Shown here: one piece after another, positions 41,361-45,123 of the stretch
How positions within the stretch are numbered: the stretch's first letter is position 1
Layout: each line of letters opens with the position of its first letter
IMG/VR virus record: IMGVR_UViG_3300022744_000045
Location: 1 to 45,123 of that record
From: a virus
Reading direction: 5' to 3' (one strand)
DNA length: 45,123 nucleotides
Notes under the pieces: generated by a model
What the model was told of the DNA's origin: nothing
Database searches by the model: none
Seen by the model: the letters and a program-made list of their open reading frames with translations, nothing else
Position numbers and translations under genes: made by a program

Positions 41361-41398
41361 GTGCAAAGCGCACTAGCAAGCCCACGCTTAGCATGGGC
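41361..41398 (-). other. Double-hairpin intergenic element C
   Basis: GTGC/GCAC (41361-41373) and GCCCA/TGGGC (41380-41398) form two stems between the stop at 41412 and the ribosome site of the 55-aa gene. The sequence before it (GTAGGCTTTAG, + strand) is nearly the same as next to element B. Confidence 0.5.
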
Positions 41399-41411
41399 GA
41401 TGTGGTAGGCT

Positions 41412-41924
41412 TTAGAACGCTGCCTCGTCGATGTTAGCGGGCACCATCACCGAGGCGGGCACCTTCTCTGCCGGAATGTCAGCGATGGCCGCAACTTGCA
41501 CGAGCTTGGTATGGTCGATGCCAGCAGCAGCGGCCTTTTTCAGCAAAGCACGGACGGCGGCCTGGAAGTCAAACGCTTTCTTGATCGCATCTTCCTTGCT
41601 GTCACCGAACATGAACCAAGGCTTGGCTGTCGCGGCTTCCACATCAGTGGTGCGGGTCTTGTCATAGGACAAGGGTTGGGCATCCTTGGTGTTGAAGTCA
41701 ATGTTGCGCTTGAATTTACCGAAGGCCAAGGCCCACTCAGTGAAGGCTTGATGCTGGGTGCGGCGCAGCACATTCACCAAGCGGTTCATGGGCATGGTGT
41801 CCCCGTGCTCTTCGCAGTGCGCCAAGCAAGCAAGGCCCAACTCTTGGATGGTCGCCTCCACCTTGGCGTTCATCTTGCCCAAGGCGTCAATTTTGCTGTT
41901 CAGTTGCTTAACGGTCAAAGTCAT
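41412..41924 (-). CDS. 170-aa first early protein
   Basis: The protein starts MTLTVKQLNSKIDALGKMNAK. The ATG at 41924 has an AGGA site 6 bases upstream; the frame can extend to a TTG at 41930 but this is less likely. It is helical and Lys/Ala-rich, with WALAFGKFKRNIDFNTKDAQPLSYDK and KPWFMFGDSKEDAIKKAFDFQAAVRALLKKA. The N-terminal helical part resembles a nucleoid- or DNA-associated protein, but no family can be named. As the first credible gene after the promoter array, it may be an abundant host-takeover protein. Confidence 0.72.
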   Translation of the reverse strand: MTLTVKQLNSKIDALGKMNAKVEATIQELGLACLAHCEEHGDTMPMNRLVNVLRRTQHQAFTEWALAFGKFKRNIDFNTKDAQPLSYDKTRTTDVEAATAKPWFMFGDSKEDAIKKAFDFQAAVRALLKKAAAAGIDHTKLVQVAAIADIPAEKVPASVMVPANIDEAAF

Positions 41925-41962
41925 AATCAATCCTAATAGATGCGCTAGGAATGTCTAGCTAA

Positions 41963-42007
41963 CAACACCATAAGTCATGGTGTTGATAGATAGACACTAA
42001 GTCTATC
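41963..42007 (-). other. Two strong hairpins in the early leader
   Basis: CAACACCAT/ATGGTGTTG with a 5-base loop (41963-41985) is followed by GATAGAC/GTCTATC with a 5-base loop (41989-42007). Both are perfect. They lie in the 5' leader of the first early gene, downstream of all sigma70-like promoters, and could stabilise the mRNA or serve as processing sites. Confidence 0.7.
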
Positions 42008-42323
42008 CGACAGTGACTACCATATAACCCAACTCGGGTATTCGTAGCAAGCATTCCACACTAAACCATGCTGCAAGCGTTATCCTAGCGCACCACCACA
42101 AGGCGAACCTAGGGCAGCTTGATAGGGCTAACAGCATGTGAGATAGGCGCACACTACACCTAGCGTCACTGTCTCCACTCGGGCATAAACGTACTCGGGC
42201 CATGGCTTGCCACTCTTCATACGTCATCAAAGCCGTCTCACTAACGCAAGGCGAGGCTGTGGCGCTTAACACAATCCACACCTAACCCGGCGTTAGCCGA
42301 TACTTCACAGCATCATGACCGAT
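42008..42323. other. Early leader region without a convincing gene
   Basis: This stretch between the promoter array and the first early gene has one minus-strand reading (42003-42227, beginning MTYEEWQAMARV) with no good ribosome site and a Cys/Trp-rich composition unlike its neighbours. I see no other coding signal. It is probably an untranslated leader of about 390 bases, or it may hold a very small toxic early gene that cannot be resolved by eye. Confidence 0.5.
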
Positions 42324-42352
42324 ATTGTAGCACAGCGATATGTGCTTGTCAA
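42324..42352 (-). promoter_or_regulatory. Sigma70-type early promoter P1
   Basis: On the minus strand TTGACA (42347-42352), a 17-base spacer and TACAAT (42324-42329) form a near-consensus promoter. TGC before TACAAT gives an extended -10. It would read into the early genes. Confidence 0.85.
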
Positions 42353-42399
42353 CATCGGCCCGTTAGCTAGTAGCCTAGGCCACTTACTAACTTACCTAT

Positions 42400-42427
42400 A
42401 GTGTATCACAAACCCTAGGGCTGTCAA
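42400..42427 (-). promoter_or_regulatory. Sigma70-type early promoter P2
   Basis: TTGACA (42422-42427), a 16-base spacer and TACACT (42400-42405) with a TGA extended -10, on the minus strand. Part of the tandem array. Confidence 0.7.
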
Positions 42428-42437
42428 CACTGTCATC

Positions 42438-42459
42438 AGTAAGAGCCTTAGCTCTTACT
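42438..42459 (-). other. 9-bp perfect hairpin between P2 and P3
   Basis: AGTAAGAGC and GCTCTTACT pair around a 4-base loop. It lies at the expected 5' end of P3 transcripts, about 13 bases after the -10 box, so it could be a 5' stabilising stem or an operator-like dyad. Confidence 0.65.
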
Positions 42460-42471
42460 TAACTTGCCTCT

Positions 42472-42500
42472 ACTGTACCACAGTTTGGCTAGTTAGTCAA
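42472..42500 (-). promoter_or_regulatory. Sigma70-type early promoter P3
   Basis: TTGACT (42495-42500), a 17-base spacer and TACAGT (42472-42477) on the minus strand. The -10 lies in the repeated 17-mer ACTGTGGTACAGTAGAG shared with P4, P5 and P6. Confidence 0.82.
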
Positions 42501-42633
42501 CCTGTTTAGATTCACCTACTAGGTAACATACCCTAGGTGGCTAGTTCTTACGGCATGTAATCCAATACCTGTTCATCCGTAAGCTCTAACAACTAACTCC
42601 TGTCTTTGACACTACTGTATCAAAGGTGCCTCT

Positions 42634-42662
42634 ACTGTACCACAGTCTAGACTTACTGTCAA
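42634..42662 (-). promoter_or_regulatory. Sigma70-type early promoter P4
   Basis: TTGACA (42657-42662), a 17-base spacer and TACAGT (42634-42639) with a TGG extended -10, on the minus strand. The -10 region is the repeated ACTGTGGTACAGTAGAG. Confidence 0.85.
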
Positions 42663-42720
42663 CCCCTACCCTGTAAGGTTTGCTAGTAAGGCTTTCCTGC
42701 CTGTCTCTGCATTGGGCTCT

Positions 42721-42749
42721 ACTGTACCACAGTTCCCGTAGCCTTGCAA
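42721..42749 (-). promoter_or_regulatory. Sigma70-type early promoter P5
   Basis: TTGCAA (42744-42749), a 17-base spacer and TACAGT (42721-42726), again in the repeated -10 element. The -35 is one step weaker than in P4. Confidence 0.7.
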
Positions 42750-42812
42750 GCCCCTAGGCTCTACAGCCTCTAGGGCTACAGGCTCAGGGGCCTTGCTACT
42801 TGCTTGGGCTCT

Positions 42813-42841
42813 ACTGTACCACAGTCTGCCTTACTCTAACC
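42813..42841 (-). promoter_or_regulatory. Degenerate copy P6 of the early promoter
   Basis: The repeated -10 element ACTGTGGTACAGTAGAG is intact (TACAGT at 42813-42818), but the position expected for the -35 reads GGTTAG. It could work through its extended -10 only, or be a decaying copy. Confidence 0.4.
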
Positions 42842-43042
42842 TTACAGGCTCTCAGGCTCTCCCTCTGCTTCGCTACCCGGGCTCCTCTACCCGATCTGGC
42901 TCTAGGGCTCGGGCTCTAGGCTCTACAGGCGCTCGGGCTCTACAGGCTACAGGGCGGGCTACCCGGCAGAGACCACAGCACAGCGAACCCGGCGGAGCGG
43001 CAGCGACTCCGGGAGGCTTACCCCGGGCTTTAAGGCTACGCC
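42842..43042. repeat. GC-rich degenerate GGCTCTA repeat region
   Basis: This stretch is built from irregular repeats of GGCTCTA, GGGCTC, GGCTCTACAGG and CTAGGG, and then becomes very GC-rich. Similar units also appear between P4 and P6. T7 carries short tandem repeats next to its terminal redundancy, so a terminus-associated role is possible. No gene is evident. Confidence 0.55.
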
Positions 43043-43115
43043 TTGCAATAGATGCAGCACAGGGCTACAGCTACCGCTAAGGGCTCAGGTTCGGTGTGAG
43101 CGTATTACAGGTACC
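43043..43115 (-). promoter_or_regulatory. Candidate phage promoter/leader element, copy at the control region
   Basis: The minus-strand motif GGTACCTGTAATACG (43101-43115) is followed by GCTCA/TGAGC pairing and then TGCTGCATCTATTGCAA (43043-43059). It parallels the element at 29743-29810 over about 70 bp. It reads toward the early region. Confidence 0.5.
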
Positions 43116-43442
43116 GGATGGCGGCCATTGGAATCAATGAGACAGACAGGCCAAGCCCGTAAAGCTTTTGAGACAGATAGCCACCCACAGCCGCCCGCAC
43201 AGGCTTAGCGCTAGCCCGCAAGGTACGCCACGCGTGCCCGCAGCTAGCCCTACGCACAGGCCGCGCACCAGCCCGCTATCAAGCCGCGCACGCGCCCGTG
43301 TGTACACTCGCGCAGTCTGACGCACGCAGGCGCGAGGGCCTATGGGGGGAAACTGGGCAGGCTTAGATTGGAGGTGCCCCCTCGGAAATTCACAGCAAAA
43401 TTAGCATTTCGCTGTTCATCACAAATTGCCACCAAAATTAGA
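43116..43442. other. Gene-poor stretch, possible genome-end region
   Basis: No convincing gene is seen. The first 200 bases are GC-rich with many GCGC and GCCCGC runs. From about 43370 the composition shifts abruptly to AT-rich (TTCACAGCAAAATTAGC), and a short CACAGC...GCTGTTC dyad lies there. A minus-strand reading at 43134-43325 is Cys/Leu/Gly-rich and lacks a ribosome site. The region could hold the physical end or packaging signal of the phage. Confidence 0.4.
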
Positions 43443-43472
43443 AACTGCTTTGCTCCGTAAGCTATAGCAGTT
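43433..43472 (-). terminator. Terminator after the spanin genes
   Basis: On the minus strand AACTGCT and AGCAGTT pair (43466-43472 with 43443-43449), with an inner GCT/AGC stem, followed by TTCTAATTTT. It overlaps the stop codon of the o-spanin gene and would end the late transcript. Confidence 0.7.
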
Positions 43473-43782
43473 ACTCTCCTACCCACTTGCGCAGGTCGGC
43501 TTTGTCTTGGTTGCACCCACGGAGGGCACCCACGTAAGTCAGTAGGGTCGTTGCTATCTCGCTGTTAGTGCTTGCCTGCATTACAGGTACTGGACAGTCC
43601 GAGATTAGCGCTACGGGCGGCTTCTCCCGCACATACTCAGTACGGATAGTCGGGTTAGTCCCGCACGCCGCCAGCAGGGCCAGCAGAACCGCCCCCGTCA
43701 GGAGCCGCAGGAAGGGCCCCAGCAGCCCCGTGGAGCGCTTCTTGCACGTCAGGTGGTACATTGGTATTCCCCCAGGTTTCAT
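43471..43782 (-). CDS. Outer-membrane spanin lipoprotein (Rz1-like)
   Basis: This 103-aa reading (or 96 aa from the second ATG at 43761, MYHLTCKKRSTG) lies partly inside the i-spanin gene in another frame. It has a basic start, a hydrophobic signal (LRLLTGAVLLALLAAC) and a lipobox LAAC followed by Gly, so the mature protein would start with a lipidated Cys. This is the o-spanin that pairs with i-spanin to fuse inner and outer membranes. It is longer than lambda Rz1 (60 aa) and extends past the i-spanin stop. A terminator overlaps its stop codon. Confidence 0.88.
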   Translation of the reverse strand: MKPGGIPMYHLTCKKRSTGLLGPFLRLLTGAVLLALLAACGTNPTIRTEYVREKPPVALISDCPVPVMQASTNSEIATTLLTYVGALRGCNQDKADLRKWVGE

Positions 43783-44038
43783 TGCGCCTGAGCGCGTTTA
43801 AAAGGGTCTGATTTTCCCGGGCCAATTTGCGGGCCTCAGAGGCTTTGCGGGCCTCTCGGGCTACCAGCACCTTCCGGTCGTATTCCGCACGCTCCTGGGC
43901 CCGTTTCTGGGCATCCGTGAGGCTTTGAAGCTGGGTGCGTAGGGCGGCTGTCTCGTCCCGCTCGTGGGCGTACAGGGCACCGAGGCCGAGCATTAGGCAC
44001 ACGGAGACGAGGGCGAGAGATAAGGCTATCCTGTTCAT
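43655..44038 (-). CDS. Inner-membrane spanin (Rz-like), right-arm allele
   Basis: This complete 127-aa i-spanin has an N-terminal membrane helix (IALSLALVSVCLMLGLGALYA). A charged coiled coil follows (AALRTQLQSLTDAQKRAQERAEYDRKVLVAREARK), and the C-terminus is Pro/Gly-rich (GALPAAPDGGGSAGPAGG). The Rz1-like gene is embedded in its 3' half. The ATG at 44038 overlaps the stop of the spike-base-like gene (ATGA). The distal coiled coil is identical to the left-arm allele, while the membrane-anchor half differs. Confidence 0.88.
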   Translation of the reverse strand: MNRIALSLALVSVCLMLGLGALYAHERDETAALRTQLQSLTDAQKRAQERAEYDRKVLVAREARKASEARKLARENQTLLNALRRNETWGNTNVPPDVQEALHGAAGALPAAPDGGGSAGPAGGVRD

Positions 44039-44274
44039 GCTTGGCCTACAATGGCGCTAGCAGTAGTACCGGTAGCCTTCACCAAGCGAGCCCCACAGTT
44101 AAGCTGTGTGCCTGCTGGCACGTTAGAGTAGGTCACTTGTACACCAGCAGGCGTAACAATAGTCACGTTACCGGCGCTACCAACGTATAAGCTACGTGCA
44201 CTCCGGCTAATTGGGTTGGTATCGTGAGGCGTAATAGCGAAGCTCTCGCGCCCCGTGTCTGAAGTGTTTGGCAT
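44035..44274 (-). CDS. 79-aa spike-base-like protein (right arm only)
   Basis: The protein starts MPNTSDTGRESFAITPHDTNP and contains SRSARSLYVGSAGNVTIVTPAGVQVTYSNVPAGTQLNCGARLVKATGTTA. This pattern matches the small spike base protein family (RCAP_Rcc01079 type) of phages and gene-transfer agents. I chose the ATG at 44274 (AAGGA site) over a longer reading to 44403 inside the lysozyme gene. It occupies the place held in the left copy by the 721-aa and 51-aa genes, so it is probably a fibre or head-spike base used by a variant. Confidence 0.75.
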   Translation of the reverse strand: MPNTSDTGRESFAITPHDTNPISRSARSLYVGSAGNVTIVTPAGVQVTYSNVPAGTQLNCGARLVKATGTTASAIVGQA

Positions 44275-44281
44275 AGTATCC

Positions 44282-44761
44282 TTATTTACATCCTGGCTCG
44301 AACTTAGCACGCTCGTCAGCACGCCGCTTAACGAGCCCCTTGTAGATAACACCGTTGTCGTACACCCAGCGGTCGAACTGGGCGGCAGCGCCGAAGCAGT
44401 CACCGGCGTTGAGCTTACGGAGCAGGGTGCTGTTGGCTAGCTGCTTCTCGCCCAGGTTAAAGGTGAAAGACACAAGCGCGTCGTACTGGCCCTGTGTGAT
44501 CGGCACCGTAACGCGGCGCTTAACGGCCGCCTCCGCATGCCGCACGTCCTGCTTTAGCAAGTAGTCGCACGTTGCGTCAGATAAGCGCTGGCCCATCTTG
44601 GCTGTAGCCGTGTGCCCATAACAGACGGTGACAACGTTGCCGGTGTCGATGTATGCCGTGTTGCGCTTACCCTCGTGCGTCTGGATGCCGACGAACCCAG
44701 CCAAGCTGAGGCTGAGAACGCCAGCGGACAGCTTAACTTTGATGTTAGCTGGCACTGCCAT
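44282..44761 (-). CDS. Endolysin, GH24 lysozyme (right-arm copy)
   Basis: This 159-aa lysozyme is nearly the same as the left copy, with Glu30, Asp39 and Thr45 conserved. Differences cluster at the N-terminus (MAVPANIKVKLSAG versus MAGPDNLEVKLAAG), with a few scattered changes (for example TYEG to THEG, LDTG to IDTG) and no final Pro. The signal-anchor-like helix is kept. The start overlaps the SwmB-like stop. It probably represents the same locus in a second strain, not a second gene in one genome. Confidence 0.9.
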   Translation of the reverse strand: MAVPANIKVKLSAGVLSLSLAGFVGIQTHEGKRNTAYIDTGNVVTVCYGHTATAKMGQRLSDATCDYLLKQDVRHAEAAVKRRVTVPITQGQYDALVSFTFNLGEKQLANSTLLRKLNAGDCFGAAAQFDRWVYDNGVIYKGLVKRRADERAKFEPGCK

Positions 44762-45123
44762 TACGCGATGACGTTGATCACGCTGGTTGCGGTGATCGAG
44801 GCAACGTAGTTGTTGGACGCGTCCTGCAAGCGCTCTGCCACAGGGGTGGGTTGCGTGTATGCCACGGTAACAGCCCCGGCCACGAAGTTAGACGTAAAGT
44901 CCAGGTGCACGAACGGCCCGTCAATGGTAACCTTGGACACGGTTTTGACCTGACCGCCAACGGTAAATGCAGCGGGCAGTGGCACATGGGCGGCGTCCAG
45001 GCCCTCAGAGAACACCAGCGTGATGCGCTTGGGGGCAAGGGCCGTGATGGCTGCGCTTACGAAGGTAGGCACAGTGGTCTCGACAAAGCTGGCGATGGCC
45101 GAAGAACAGGCGTCAAAGAAGTC
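44761..45123 (-). CDS. SwmB-like structural protein, right-arm copy, 5' end beyond the window
   Basis: This is the C-terminal 120 residues of the same protein as at 3101-3604. It aligns base for base with an offset of 41660, so its start would lie near 45264, outside the window. Changes include GLGAAN to GLDAAH, VTVDG to VTIDG and a SVINVIA end. The last 127 bases are identical to 3337-3463. An in-frame internal ATG at 45072 should not be read as its start. Confidence 0.6.
   Translation of the reverse strand, partial: DFFDACSSAIASFVETTVPTFVSAAITALAPKRITLVFSEGLDAAHVPLPAAFTVGGQVKTVSKVTIDGPFVHLDFTSNFVAGAVTVAYTQPTPVAERLQDASNNYVASITATSVINVIA

Noticed and set aside
42003-42227. Minus-strand reading starting MTYEEWQAMARV
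   Set aside because: No good ribosome site, Cys/Trp-rich composition unlike neighbours, and the end runs into a perfect hairpin. Kept as untranslated leader, though a small early gene is not excluded.
42606-42634. Plus-strand TTGACA near 42606 as a rightward promoter
   Set aside because: No acceptable -10 at 16-18 bases, and no plus-strand gene follows.
42793-43080. Plus-strand 95-aa reading in the control region
   Set aside because: It runs across the promoter P6 and the degenerate repeats, is Arg/Ser/Leu-rich and would be the only plus-strand gene.
43134-43325. Minus-strand 63-aa hydrophobic reading
   Set aside because: Arg/Leu/Gly/Cys-biased translation typical of GC-rich non-coding DNA, no ribosome site, and isolated from any operon.
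43579-43590. Partial copy of the promoter-like motif (GTACCTGTAATG on the minus strand)
   Set aside because: Inside the o-spanin coding sequence, only the core matches, and no inverted repeat follows. Probably chance, though it would read into the control region.
1-45123. CRISPR arrays, tRNA genes, integrase or transposase genes
   Set aside because: No regularly spaced repeats, no cloverleaf-like sequence with a T-loop was noticed by eye, and no integration or transposition motifs were seen. A tRNA search program would settle the tRNA question.

Overview
The window is almost the whole genome of a lytic podovirus related to T7 and phiKMV (Autographiviridae-type). It encodes a single-subunit T7-like RNA polymerase, a T7-type DNA polymerase, two T7-type tubular tail proteins, a T7 gp17-like fibre, gp14/gp15/gp16-like internal virion proteins and a T7-type holin. 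The RNA polymerase gene lies between the replication genes and the structural genes, as in phiKMV-like phages rather than T7. All credible genes are on the minus strand, so transcription runs from high to low coordinates. Spanins and a signal-anchor-type lysozyme point to a Gram-negative host. The GC-rich composition fits a proteobacterium, but the genus cannot be told from the sequence.

Layout in transcription order: a gene-poor control region (about 41.9-43.5 kb) carries a GC-rich degenerate repeat, a tandem array of leftward sigma70-type promoters and several hairpins. Next come small early genes (38.7-41.9 kb). The replication and nucleotide block (28.2-38.7 kb) holds separate primase and helicase genes, a MazG-like protein, DNA polymerase, an ssDNA-binding-like protein, a nucleotidyltransferase-like protein, a 5'-3' exonuclease, an endonuclease VII, a DnaQ-like exonuclease, a dATP/dGTP diphosphohydrolase-like protein and a DNA ligase. 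The RNA polymerase (25.7-28.2 kb) is followed by the virion block: portal, scaffold, capsid, tail tubes, internal virion proteins and a large fibre/adhesin cluster with a cupin protein (5.9-25.6 kb). Holin, both terminase subunits, an SwmB-like structural protein, lysozyme and spanins follow (0-5.9 kb and 43.5-45.1 kb).

The two ends cover the same locus twice. Positions 1-126 equal 43760-43885 exactly, and 3337-3463 equal 44997-45123 exactly. Between these anchors the two copies differ. The left copy has a 51-aa protein and a 721-aa fibre-like protein between spanin and lysozyme; the right copy has a 79-aa spike-base-like protein. Anchors of 126-127 bp suggest an assembly-graph bubble joining two co-existing variants, with unit lengths of about 43,759 and 41,660 bp. 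They do not look like a true terminal repeat.

Regulatory reading: at least five good sigma70-like promoters probably let host polymerase start early transcription. A recurring minus-strand motif, GGTACC(A/T)GTAATACG, lies ahead of the control region, the ligase/RNAP cluster, the connector cluster and the capsid gene, and is the best candidate for the phage polymerase promoter. A UUCG-loop terminator follows the capsid gene, like T7 T-phi, and another follows the gp16-like gene.
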